Shown: positions 1-6,627, numbered from the stretch's first letter. The stretch is DNA of 10,492 nucleotides from Marinagarivorans sp. UBA5868 (GCA_002432095.1 DJFQ01000079.1:1-10492), one strand, 5' to 3'. Translations and numbers: made by a program. Notes: generated by a model from the letters alone, not told the origin.

Positions 1-558
1 AGTCAGGAGAGCATGATTCGCGGGGTCGGCTGGCGCTTTATGGAGATCGGCCGGCGCCTGGAGCGCGGCTTACAGATCATTACCTTGATTCGCGCATTGC
101 TGGTGCGCGAGTTGGCCGAGGGCGAACAGGCCACGTTGTTGCTCGCCATGCTACAAGTGCTGGAAGTGCTGATCACCTACCGCCGCCGCTACCGGGCGCG
201 CATGGATATGGCCCAGGGACTCGAATTGACGCTGATCGATACCAGCAATCCGCGCTCGCTGATTTATCAGTTCGAGCAATTGCAAACACATATCGCCAAT
301 TTGCCGGAAGTGGGCATTTCCAGCCGGGAGTTGCAGGCGGAGCAGCGTGCTCTTTTAGAAGCCAACACCACATTGCGGCTGAGCCACCTGGTGGAACTGG
401 CGCGACCCGGTGAAGACAGCGGTCGACGGGACGAGTTGGATCAGGTGCTCGGCCGCCTTTATCACCTGTTAACGACCATAGGATCGGAGGTGAGCGACAA
501 ATACTTCGACCACAGAGTCGGACCGCAACAGCTTGTTCGTGCGGTGTGGGAGGGTTGA
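1..558 (+). CDS. alpha-E domain (DUF403) protein, C-terminal part (5' end outside window)
   Basis: The reading frame is open from base 1, so the gene begins upstream; 185 residues are visible. The first residues carry the alpha-E signature: an ESM-RG-GWRF stretch followed by IGRRLERG. The rest is all-helical and rich in Leu, Arg and Glu, as expected for this fold. A whole alpha-E protein is about 300 residues, so the N-terminal part is missing; fusion to an upstream circularly permuted ATP-grasp domain cannot be excluded. In many bacteria this family sits with an ATP-grasp ligase and a transglutaminase-like protease, in a system predicted to make and process a peptide modification. Its biochemical role is not established. 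The TGA stop overlaps the ATG of the downstream transglutaminase gene by one base, which suggests translational coupling. An internal ATG at base 13 is not the true start, because the conserved motif begins before it. Confidence 0.9.
   Translation, partial: SQESMIRGVGWRFMEIGRRLERGLQIITLIRALLVRELAEGEQATLLLAMLQVLEVLITYRRRYRARMDMAQGLELTLIDTSNPRSLIYQFEQLQTHIANLPEVGISSRELQAEQRALLEANTTLRLSHLVELARPGEDSGRRDELDQVLGRLYHLLTTIGSEVSDKYFDHRVGPQQLVRAVWEG
548..554 (+). promoter_or_regulatory. Shine-Dalgarno sequence deciding the transglutaminase start
   Basis: GGGAGGG lies inside the last codons of the alpha-E gene, three bases before ATG 558. It is close to the start but is the only purine-rich site here. 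It supports the coupled ATG over the GTG at 546, which would place this motif inside the coding region. Confidence 0.55.
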
Positions 559-1439
559 TGCGCTACCAGATCACCCATGTCACCGACTACACCTACAGCA
601 TTCAGGTGGGTCGCTGTTACAACCTGGCGCATATGGTGCCGCGGGATACCAATCGCCAAACCTGCACCCGCAGTCAGATCCATGTTGCCCCTAACCCTGC
701 TCACAGCCATCGACATCAGGATTATTTTGGCAATCACGCCTATTTTTTTGCCATCCAGAAAAGCCACGACCGCTTGAGCATCACCGCGGAAAGTGAAGTG
801 GAAATGCAGGATCAAAGCTGGACTCCAGGGTTGGCCCTGGGGTTGACCTGCGGCGAAGTGCTGACGCGCTTGCGGTCAAGCAGTGAAGCGGAATGCCTGC
901 TGGCGCGGGAGTATGTGCTGGATTCGCCGATGATTCGCGCGTTCTCCGCATTGAAAGAATACGCCGCCCCCTACCTGCGTGCCGAGCGCCCGTTCCTTGA
1001 TGCGGTGCGGGAGCTGAACGAGCACATTTACCGCGACTTTACCTACGACCCTGGTTTTACCACTGTCGCCACACCGCTGCTGGAAGTGTTGGAGCACAAG
1101 CGTGGGGTATGTCAGGACTTTGCCCACTTCGCGATCGGCTGTTTGCGCGCGTCCGGTTATGCCGCTCGTTATGTATCCGGCTATCTGGAGACACTGCCGC
1201 CACCGGGACAGGAAAAACTGGTTGGCGCAGACGCCAGTCATGCCTGGTTCTCGGTTTATTCACCCGATGAAGGTTGGTTTGAGTTTGATCCCACCAACAA
1301 CCAATTGGCATCCGAGCAGCACATTGTTACTGCCTGGGGCCGGGATTATTCAGATGTCACGCCGTTGCGCGGGGTGATCTTCGGCGGCGGCGACAAACAC
1401 GAACTCAGTGTAGCGGTGACGGTGCGGCGGTTGGCTTGA
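558..1439 (+). CDS. transglutaminase-like cysteine protease family protein
   Basis: A 293-residue cytoplasmic protein with no signal peptide. It begins with the N-terminal beta domain typical of bacterial transglutaminase-like proteins (MRYQITHVTDYTYS, with Y-L-P-type positions after it). The papain-like core follows, with the triad visible as Cys185 in RGVCQDFAH, His228 in SHAW and Asp244 in FDPTNN. I chose the ATG at 558, with GGGAGGG three bases upstream, over the in-frame GTG at 546. It fits the family's usual N-terminus and gives a one-base ATGA overlap with the alpha-E gene. Proteins of this type in alpha-E/ATP-grasp operons are predicted to cleave or transfer peptide amide bonds; no substrate is known. 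The ATP-grasp partner would be expected upstream, outside the window. The downstream neighbour is convergent after 34 bp with no clear terminator. Confidence 0.93.
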   Translation: MRYQITHVTDYTYSIQVGRCYNLAHMVPRDTNRQTCTRSQIHVAPNPAHSHRHQDYFGNHAYFFAIQKSHDRLSITAESEVEMQDQSWTPGLALGLTCGEVLTRLRSSSEAECLLAREYVLDSPMIRAFSALKEYAAPYLRAERPFLDAVRELNEHIYRDFTYDPGFTTVATPLLEVLEHKRGVCQDFAHFAIGCLRASGYAARYVSGYLETLPPPGQEKLVGADASHAWFSVYSPDEGWFEFDPTNNQLASEQHIVTAWGRDYSDVTPLRGVIFGGGDKHELSVAVTVRRLA

Positions 1440-1473
1440 GGCTGAATATTGGGTAGAGATCGCTGATTAACGG

Positions 1474-2436
1474 TCAGAGGTGATAAACGCTCGACTGATT
1501 TCGGCCGGAGCGTTTAGCGTTGTAGAGACCGCGGTCGGCAGTGTCAATCCACATGGTGGAGTCGGTGATTTTGGGGGAAAGTTCGGCAATACCCAGGCTG
1601 ATGGTGAAGTTGATGACATGTTGCTCGAACGGCACCGAAGCAGCTTCGATCCTTGTACGCAGGCGCTCCGCCACTACCCTGGCACCCGTCGCATCTGTAT
1701 CCACTAGAATCACGGCAAACTCCTCCCCTCCGTAGCGCCCTGCCACATCACTGTCCCTCAGCCCTTCCAGTAACGTTGCCGCGGTGCGTCGAATCACCTC
1801 ATCTCCGGCGGTATGGCCAAAGCTGTCATTGATATTTTTGAAATGGTCGATATCGAACATGATCAGCGAGCAGGCGTGGTGATAACGCTGAAAGCGCTTA
1901 AATTCATGGCGCAGAGATTGTTCCCAGGTTTTGCGGTTGAGCAAACCGGTAAGGCCGTCTGTGCGACTGATGTGGTGCAACTGAGCGTTGGCTTTTTGCA
2001 ATTGCAGGCGGTTGATTGCCACTTCCGTTACGTCGTACACGATGAGACACACATGATTGACCTGACCGCGGGCATCGGTGAGCGGCAACATGGTGCAGTT
2101 CTGGTACATGTGTTCTGCTGCGCCAGTCACCGGGCGGTAGTTTTTGAAGCGAAATAGGTAAGGTCGCTGTTCCCAGGTGGTGAAAGAAGCATTGTGCAAT
2201 ACCGTGACCGATTGTAGTTTGCGGCGGAACCAAGCCTCGGGGAGTTCGGGAAATACATCGAATATGCATTCATCGAGAACATCAGCAGAGGTCTTTGCGC
2301 TGTGGTTTTGCATAAAGCCGTTCCACAGTTTGATGTGCAGGTTCAGGTCGAGCACGACCAGACCAACATCGATGTTGTGCAGGACATCCATCAACCAGTG
2401 GAACTCGTTGAGAAAGTCTTTGGAAGTCGATGTCAT
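1474..2436 (-). CDS. PAS-GGDEF diguanylate cyclase
   Basis: A 320-residue soluble protein that makes c-di-GMP from two GTP. Residues about 13-140 form a PAS-like sensor (NIDVGLVVLDLNLHIKLWN, later ending in VCLIVYDVTE). A short coiled linker leads into the GGDEF domain at about 155-318, which begins with RTDGLTGLLNR. The active-site loop is GGEEF at 236-240, and metal ligands are expected at Asp195 in FDIDHFKNIND. An RDSD motif at 227-230 lies exactly five residues before GGEEF, as in the product-binding inhibitory I-site, so the enzyme is predicted to be active and feedback-inhibited. There is no transmembrane segment, receiver domain or EAL domain. The start lies two bases after the stop of the upstream CheC-like gene, so the two are almost certainly co-transcribed. 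The PAS ligand is unknown; no heme-binding signature was recognised. Confidence 0.95.
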   Translation of the reverse strand: MTSTSKDFLNEFHWLMDVLHNIDVGLVVLDLNLHIKLWNGFMQNHSAKTSADVLDECIFDVFPELPEAWFRRKLQSVTVLHNASFTTWEQRPYLFRFKNYRPVTGAAEHMYQNCTMLPLTDARGQVNHVCLIVYDVTEVAINRLQLQKANAQLHHISRTDGLTGLLNRKTWEQSLRHEFKRFQRYHHACSLIMFDIDHFKNINDSFGHTAGDEVIRRTAATLLEGLRDSDVAGRYGGEEFAVILVDTDATGARVVAERLRTRIEAASVPFEQHVINFTISLGIAELSPKITDSTMWIDTADRGLYNAKRSGRNQSSVYHL

Positions 2437-2438
2437 GC

Positions 2439-3062
2439 TCAGGTCAACAGGTAGTCAAGTTTTTTACACAAGAGGTCAATGGAATCCTCGGTAAGGATCA
2501 ACAGCAGATCGCAATTGACGTTGTATCCTTCCAATTTATAGTTGATTTCCGTGACCAGCGCCTGTTGCCAGGTTGCTGTTTTGGGATTGAACAACTCATC
2601 CAAACGCTGATGTTGGCCCAGCACCATGGGCGGACCGAAGCTGAAGGTCATATCGATCTGTTCAGCGATTCCACGCAGACAGGCACCAAACAATACGTTG
2701 GTCGTGTCCATTAAGAGTTCGCGCTCGGCCTGTTGATCCAGTTCATCGTCGTAGTTCAGCAGGCGGGCGAGGTCGGTAAAGCTTGTGTCGTTAAACAGCA
2801 GGATCGCCTCGCCGGCAATTCCACCACCAATAAAACCTTGGCAAACACCGGACACAGATGTCGAGCCGTCGAGAGAATGCAACGCCATGGCAATGTCCGC
2901 GGGGGAGAGTATCTCGATATGCGGAATGGACAGAACCACGAAGGTATCGAGCAGACGCGCCAACCTGTCCGCTGCCTGCCCCATGGCGACATTGGTCACC
3001 TCCTGCAGGCAATCCCGGTAGTCTTCGCTCAGGGTTACTGTGGCGCTCATGCCTCGGCTCAT
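2439..3062 (-). CDS. CheC/CheX-family phosphatase-like protein
   Basis: A 207-residue protein resembling CheC, which dephosphorylates CheY-P. Two copies of the family's (D/S)xxxExxN helix motif are visible. The first is Asp17-x3-Glu21-x2-Asn24 (DCLQEVTN), followed by AMGQAADRLARL. The second is Glu115-x3-Asp119-x2-Asn122 (ELLMDTTN), followed by VLFGACLRGIAEQ. The second copy swaps the acidic residues relative to the consensus and may be less active. The centre has the family's Gly-rich strand (GFIGGGIAGEAILLF). The gene is first in an operon with a PAS-GGDEF cyclase two bases downstream. No CheY, CheA or receptor gene is nearby, so its partner is unknown. The start is uncertain: ATG 3062 and ATG 3050 (four codons in) are both possible, and neither has a good ribosome-binding site. 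Confidence 0.88.
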   Translation of the reverse strand: MSRGMSATVTLSEDYRDCLQEVTNVAMGQAADRLARLLDTFVVLSIPHIEILSPADIAMALHSLDGSTSVSGVCQGFIGGGIAGEAILLFNDTSFTDLARLLNYDDELDQQAERELLMDTTNVLFGACLRGIAEQIDMTFSFGPPMVLGQHQRLDELFNPKTATWQQALVTEINYKLEGYNVNCDLLLILTEDSIDLLCKKLDYLLT

Positions 3063-3087
3063 GGGGAAATCGAAGGGTGTAATATCT

Positions 3088-3111
3088 ATTCTAGTCGCCG
3101 AACGCTAGAAT
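3088..3111. repeat. inverted repeat ATTCTAG-N10-CTAGAAT in the cheC/ycbL divergent spacer
   Basis: Perfect 7-bp arms at 3088-3094 and 3105-3111 are separated by 10 bases, about 26 bp upstream of the CheC-like start. Arm spacing of about one and a half helical turns centre to centre fits a dimeric repressor or activator site, but no regulator is known. It could equally be a chance match in a 125-bp spacer. Confidence 0.45.
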
Positions 3112-3119
3112 GCCGGGCG

Positions 3120-3131
3120 AAATTTAAATTT
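3120..3131. repeat. 12-bp AT-only perfect palindrome AAATTTAAATTT
   Basis: The palindrome lies between the two divergent genes, next to the ATTCTAG inverted repeat. It also reads as two tandem AAATTT units. AT-rich DNA here would suit an UP element or a bent promoter region for either gene, but no convincing -10/-35 pair was found. The observation is direct; the function is a guess. Confidence 0.35.
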
Positions 3132-3187
3132 GTTGTCCCACCCACAATTGCCCACGGGTAACCCCTGAAGACCTCTCTGGCAACCTC

Positions 3188-3838
3188 ATGACGCTTAACT
3201 TCACTTTGATTCCGGTCACGCACTATCAGCAGAATTGTTCGCTGATATGGTGTGGTGCCACGGGCAAAGGTGCGGTTGTGGATCCCGGCGGGGACCTGCC
3301 CATACTGTTGCGGCACATTGAGGAGCAACAAATTGTGGTTGAGCAGGTGTTGCTCACCCATGGGCATATGGACCATGCGGGCGCGGCGCGCAGCTTGGCT
3401 GATCGCTTGCAGATTCCAATCGTTGGGCCGCATCGAGAAGAAGCTTTCTGGCTGGACATTTTGCCGCAGCAGGCGCAAATGATGGGGTTCCCCTCCGTGC
3501 CGCCGCTGACTCCAGATCGCTGGTTGGATGAAGGTGAAACGGTGACTGTGGGCGAGCAGACGTTGGAAGTTTTCCACTGTCCGGGGCACACACCGGGTCA
3601 CATTGTATTTTTTCACCGCGCCAGTGACACCGCTTGGGTTGGCGATGTGTTGTTTGCCGGCTCCATCGGTCGTACTGATTTTCCGCGTGGTGATTTTGAC
3701 ACGCTGGTGCAGTCCATACGCGGCAAACTCTGGTCGCTGGGTGACCAGGTGCGGTTTATTCCCGGACATGGGCCTATGTCCACGATTGGTAATGAACGGC
3801 GCAGCAATCCATTCGTTGCCGATAAACGCTTCGGTTAG
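3188..3838 (+). CDS. YcbL-type MBL-fold metallo-hydrolase (glyoxalase II-like)
   Basis: A 216-residue single-domain cytoplasmic metallo-beta-lactamase-fold protein of normal length for the YcbL group. The start MTLNFTLIPVTHYQQNCSLI matches the family's usual N-terminus, so ATG 3188 is preferred although no good ribosome-binding site precedes it. Metal ligands are visible: THGHMDH (His58, His60, Asp62, His63), His134 in CPGHTPGH, Asp153 in VGDVLF, and His194 in IPGHG. The family hydrolyses thioesters such as S-lactoylglutathione, and some members act as type II glyoxalases. It lacks the C-terminal substrate domain of classical GloB, so the true substrate is uncertain. The DUF2750 gene follows after 11 bp, so the two form a likely operon. 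Persulfide dioxygenase or another hydrolase activity remains possible. Confidence 0.93.
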   Translation: MTLNFTLIPVTHYQQNCSLIWCGATGKGAVVDPGGDLPILLRHIEEQQIVVEQVLLTHGHMDHAGAARSLADRLQIPIVGPHREEAFWLDILPQQAQMMGFPSVPPLTPDRWLDEGETVTVGEQTLEVFHCPGHTPGHIVFFHRASDTAWVGDVLFAGSIGRTDFPRGDFDTLVQSIRGKLWSLGDQVRFIPGHGPMSTIGNERRSNPFVADKRFG

Positions 3839-3849
3839 TAGGGGGTTAT

Positions 3850-4230
3850 ATGAGTGAAGAACTGAGCACGAGTGAAGGTTTGGGCGATGATTTTGATCGC
3901 AACTACGCCACCTTCTTGAGCGAGGCCGTGGCCACGGGTTGTGTCTGGGGTCTGGAGAACGATGAAGGCTTTGCCGTTTGCCCCTCGGTGGCCAACGAAG
4001 AGCTGGACGTAATGCCCCTGTGGTCCCAACCGGAATATGCGCAGGTTCATGTCGAAGGCGAATGGCAAGGCTACCGCGTTGTGCCTATCGCACTAGAGGA
4101 GCTTCTGGACGATTGGTTGCCGGGCATGCACGACGATTTGACCCTGGTGGGCCCAAATTGGAATGCCGATTTGCAAGGCGACGAAGTAGAACCTCTGGAT
4201 TTATTGGAAGACTTCGAAGAAAACTTTTAA
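3850..4230 (+). CDS. DUF2750 family protein
   Basis: A small acidic protein of 126 residues with no signal peptide or membrane segment. It matches the DUF2750 pattern along its length: NYATFLSEAVATGCVWGLEN, then EGFAVCPS, MPLWSQPEYAQ, and LLDDWLPGMHDDLTLVGPNW, ending in a Glu/Asp/Leu tail. The family's function is not known. Members occur widely in gammaproteobacteria; the domain's conserved Trp residues and the PLWS and GPNW motifs suggest a compact ligand- or protein-binding fold. The ATG is preceded by AGGGGG at about five bases. It lies 11 bp after the metallo-hydrolase stop and is probably co-transcribed with it. It converges with the tlpA-like gene across only 11 bp, with no room for a terminator. 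Confidence 0.88.
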   Translation: MSEELSTSEGLGDDFDRNYATFLSEAVATGCVWGLENDEGFAVCPSVANEELDVMPLWSQPEYAQVHVEGEWQGYRVVPIALEELLDDWLPGMHDDLTLVGPNWNADLQGDEVEPLDLLEDFEENF

Positions 4231-4241
4231 TTGGCGGGCAG

Positions 4242-4799
4242 CTAATCGACGGGCGGTGCTGGCTCTGAGACAGCGGGCGTTACGGCGGTGGCCGTTGCGG
4301 TTGGCGAAATTTCCAGAACCCGTTGCAGCTCCGCGGTTACCTCAGTCACCGTTTGGTCGGGACTACGTACATACCGGATGCGCCGCTGCGGATCGACCAC
4401 CACAACGCCCGGCGTGATGCGAATTTCGTAGCGCTGGGCGACATTTTCCGCTTGCAGCAATACCGGCAGGTTTAAGTCATAGCGTTCGAGGAACGCCACT
4501 GGATCGTCATCTTCCCACACGTTCATCAGATAAAAACTGATCGGTCGATCACCCTTGGCTTGATCCAGCTTCTGCAGCACGGGCAGCAAGCTCTTACAGC
4601 TTTTGCACCAACTGGCCCAGAAAAACATCACAATTGTTTTGCCGGCTTCGACTTCTTCATAAAGGGAGATGGGCGTGCCTTTGCTGTCTGGAAGTATCCA
4701 GTTGGGTGCCAGCTCACCCACGGCATCACCTGCTCTGCCTGGGTGGGTGAACAGGCAGAAAAAGGCGGCGAAGATTAGACCCGTCACACTTTTTCGCAT
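4242..4799 (-). CDS. secreted TlpA-like thioredoxin-fold thiol-disulfide protein
   Basis: A 185-residue protein exported to the periplasm. MRKS is followed by a hydrophobic stretch (residues 5-18) and a probable signal peptidase site after Gly-Arg-Ala at 23. The TlpA/ResA-type domain follows: APNWILPDSKG, then the redox site Trp64-Cys65-Lys-Ser-Cys68, and the cis-Pro at 130 in ITPGVVVVD. The last 25 residues form a low-complexity Thr/Ala/Pro tail. I chose the ATG at 4799. The signal peptide starts there and an AAGGTG site lies nine bases upstream; the open frame extends 48 codons further but gives a non-family N-terminus. The likely role is reduction of disulfides in exported proteins or cytochrome c maturation. 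No cytochrome gene is nearby, so its partner is unknown. A longer membrane-anchored form is unlikely. Confidence 0.9.
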   Translation of the reverse strand: MRKSVTGLIFAAFFCLFTHPGRAGDAVGELAPNWILPDSKGTPISLYEEVEAGKTIVMFFWASWCKSCKSLLPVLQKLDQAKGDRPISFYLMNVWEDDDPVAFLERYDLNLPVLLQAENVAQRYEIRITPGVVVVDPQRRIRYVRSPDQTVTEVTAELQRVLEISPTATATAVTPAVSEPAPPVD

Positions 4800-4808
4800 T
4801 GGATAAAG

Positions 4809-4814
4809 CACCTT
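4809..4814 (-). promoter_or_regulatory. Shine-Dalgarno sequence deciding the tlpA-like start
   Basis: AAGGTG on the minus strand lies nine bases before ATG 4799. It selects the start just before the signal peptide over the upstream in-frame ATG at 4943. Confidence 0.6.
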
Positions 4815-4910
4815 GCTTTGCGGATCAGCAAACTCCCACGAACGTTGCACAATGGCAACAAAATTCACGCTGGGAGCTTGCCAAAAAAACGAAACTGTCC
4901 CTTTGATGAG

Positions 4911-4928
4911 GAACCCCCGCACGGGTTC
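4911..4928. repeat. small inverted repeat GAACCC-N6-GGGTTC upstream of the tlpA-like gene
   Basis: Six-base arms at 4911-4916 and 4923-4928 sit in the 185-bp gap between the 111-residue gene and tlpA on the minus strand. In that direction no T-run follows, so it is not a standard terminator. It could be a weak hairpin in the tlpA leader or an operator half-site pair. Confidence 0.3.
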
Positions 4929-4984
4929 ACTGATAAACAGCACTCTTTTTCTTCTCTGACAAAAACCGTGAAATAACCGTCAGA

Positions 4985-5320
4985 TCAGCGCACGGTTTCG
5001 ATATCGCGCCCAAAAAAGTGGCGATGCAACACGTTCATCATATTGTGACGGATGAACTGTTCCAATCCGCCCAGCGACTCGAAATCTGGCGTCAGCGTTT
5101 CATGTCTGTGAAGCAATTCAGTGCCATTTGAGCAGATCACCTCACAGGCGAGCACATAACTTTGGACAGGCTGGCGGAGCCGCGGGTGGCGCCGTAAAAC
5201 CACAAAGTTGTAGCCCTGCTGGAGTAGCCGGGCGAGATGTGGATACTGCTGATTTTCTTCTCCAGAAAAGGCATATTCGGTGTCCCTGTACACCCGGCGG
5301 TTCTGGATGTAACTGGTCAT
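4985..5320 (-). CDS. hypothetical protein, 111 residues, family not recognised
   Basis: I do not recognise a family. The protein is soluble and basic with many His and Arg residues, no signal peptide and no membrane helix. It starts MTSYIQNRRVYRDTEYAF and has a central GYNFVVLRRHPRLRQP segment, then a strand YVLACEVICSNGTELLHRHE. Its C-terminal helix contains LEQFIRHNMMNVLHRHFF. The mixed alpha/beta pattern reads like a real folded protein and not like an antisense shadow: no other gene overlaps it, and its frame is the only long one here. ATG 5320 is preceded by a G-rich stretch (TGGGGGCTTC) that could serve as a weak ribosome-binding site. Downstream on the same strand is the tlpA-like gene after 185 bp; upstream is a divergent epimerase-like gene. 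No function is proposed. Confidence 0.7.
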   Translation of the reverse strand: MTSYIQNRRVYRDTEYAFSGEENQQYPHLARLLQQGYNFVVLRRHPRLRQPVQSYVLACEVICSNGTELLHRHETLTPDFESLGGLEQFIRHNMMNVLHRHFFGRDIETVR

Positions 5321-5619
5321 GAAGCCCCCATAATATTGATTGATTGGTGTCCAGCCCCCGGACCGGGAGTCGGTAACCTGGTTTTTATTGTTGTAACGGA
5401 TCGCTATAACGCGCTCCGAAAGTGCATTCTTTTCTGATTAAACCTTGGTAGCTGCTACGGTTGATGTGAGGTTTGTCCCAACTGATCTTTTTTTCGCGGT
5501 TCTGTCGAATGGTTAACAGTGGATCTCCAACCTGCGTCATGTGAATTTGTGCGCCAAATGCGCCGCCCGCTCGGACATTGCGTAAATCTTGTCGGTACTC
5601 AGCCAATAAGGAGTCAAAA
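5321..5619. other. 299-bp divergent intergenic region
   Basis: This separates the minus-strand 111-residue gene from the plus-strand TIGR01777 gene and must hold both promoters. No convincing -10/-35 pair, riboswitch or tRNA was found. TATAAC near 5413 could be a -10 for the plus strand but lacks a good -35 element. A short near-palindrome GTAGCTGCTAC lies near 5448. A 91-codon minus-strand frame crosses into the next gene and looks spurious. Confidence 0.5.
5608..5613 (+). promoter_or_regulatory. Shine-Dalgarno sequence deciding the TIGR01777 gene start
   Basis: AAGGAG lies six bases before GTG 5620. It strongly favours that GTG over the TTG at 5578, which would add 14 residues unlike the family. 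Confidence 0.8.
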
Positions 5620-6576
5620 GTGAACCCAGAGACCGTAGCGACTGGCAACGAGTTGGCCACACTTCGTGGCAGACGTATTTTGATTACCGGCGGTACGGGG
5701 TTGATCGGCTCAGCCCTGTTGCCCTATTTGCATGAGCGCGGCTGCGATCTTTGCGTATTGACTCGCGAACCGCGAGCGGCGCGGCAGCGAGTCTCGCTCC
5801 CGGTTCGCTGGGTAGACCACCTGGGGGCATTGGGATCAGACGACACCTACGACACCATCATCAACTTGGCCGGTGAATCTCTGGCAGAGGGGCGCTGGAC
5901 AGAGGCCAAGAAGCGCCGATTATTTTCCAGCCGCCTCGACACCACCAATGCATTGTTGGCGTGGGTTAAACGCGCCCAGCGCAAACCCGACTACATCATC
6001 AGTGGTTCTGCGGTGGGTTTTTATGGTTCGAGATCCACAGAGTTGCTGACAGAAGCCGACACTGGTAGGGCGTCCTTTGGGCATTCGCTGTGCGCCGCCT
6101 GGGAGGATGCGGCGGAACAGTTTGCCGCGACCGGTGTGGCTGTGACACGGCTGCGTTTTGGGGTGGTATTCACTCGTCACGGCGGCGCTTTTGCACAGTT
6201 GCGCAAGTCGTTTGATTTCCGTCTTGCTACGGTGATGGGCGACGGTTGCCATTACTGCTCCTGGATCCATATAAACGATCTTCTAAGCGTATTCGAATTT
6301 CTCCTGACCAGACCGGTCGAGCAGCGTCTAGTGGGCGTCGTGAACGCAACTGCACCAGAGCCACTGACTTACCGCGAACTTGCGCGGCAGCTTGCCAATG
6401 CAAAAAGTGCGTTAACTACTGTCCACTTGCCGCCGTGGTTGCTGCGCTTAGGACTTGGAGAGATGGCGGATGAACTGCTATTACAAGGGCAGCGTGTGTT
6501 ACCGGCACGTTTGCAGCAAGCAGGGTTTGATTATTCCTATGCAACATTCAATCGTGCGTTGGACGATCTGCTATAG
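5620..6576 (+). CDS. TIGR01777 family NAD(P)-binding epimerase-like protein (YfcH-like)
   Basis: A 318-residue soluble protein of the extended short-chain dehydrogenase type, near the usual family length of about 300. The nucleotide-binding loop is TGGTGLIG at 23-30, preceded by GRRILI. INLAGESLAEGRW at 81-93 and SGSAVGFYGS at 128-137 are family hallmarks. They are followed by a Cys158-x3-Glu helix (LCAAWEDAAEQ), RFGVVF, and SWIHINDLL at 214-222. The C-terminal part (about 245-307) matches the DUF1731 domain, including the PPWLLRLGLGEMADELLLQGQ region. The GTG start is chosen for its strong ribosome-binding site and because the protein then begins about 16 residues before the Rossmann strand. 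The substrate of the family is unknown; members are often called sugar epimerases or cell-division inhibitor SulA-like without proof. The gene is a single unit closed by a strong terminator. Confidence 0.94.
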   Translation: MNPETVATGNELATLRGRRILITGGTGLIGSALLPYLHERGCDLCVLTREPRAARQRVSLPVRWVDHLGALGSDDTYDTIINLAGESLAEGRWTEAKKRRLFSSRLDTTNALLAWVKRAQRKPDYIISGSAVGFYGSRSTELLTEADTGRASFGHSLCAAWEDAAEQFAATGVAVTRLRFGVVFTRHGGAFAQLRKSFDFRLATVMGDGCHYCSWIHINDLLSVFEFLLTRPVEQRLVGVVNATAPEPLTYRELARQLANAKSALTTVHLPPWLLRLGLGEMADELLLQGQRVLPARLQQAGFDYSYATFNRALDDLL

Positions 6577-6627
6577 CGTTATCTGAAGGGTGGATCGGTG
6601 CGGCCAATGATTGCGAGTGGTTGAATG

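Noticed and set aside
1813..2157. 114-codon plus-strand frame opposite the diguanylate cyclase
   Set aside because: It is antisense to the GGDEF and PAS coding region, where the real protein has complete motifs.
2733..3161. 142-codon plus-strand frame opposite the CheC-like gene
   Set aside because: It is antisense to the CheC motifs and its composition (many Arg, Gly, His, Cys) is typical of a shadow frame.
3086..3769. 227-codon open frame on the minus strand opposite the metallo-hydrolase gene
   Set aside because: It is fully antisense to a gene with all metal ligands in place, and its own product has no recognisable motif or good start.
4800..4943. N-terminal extension of the tlpA-like protein by 48 residues
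   Set aside because: The signal peptide and a good ribosome-binding site both place the start at 4799; the extension has no family match.
5385..5660. 91-codon minus-strand frame overlapping the start of the TIGR01777 gene
   Set aside because: It covers the ribosome-binding site and first codons of a clear gene, has no family resemblance and no good ribosome-binding site.
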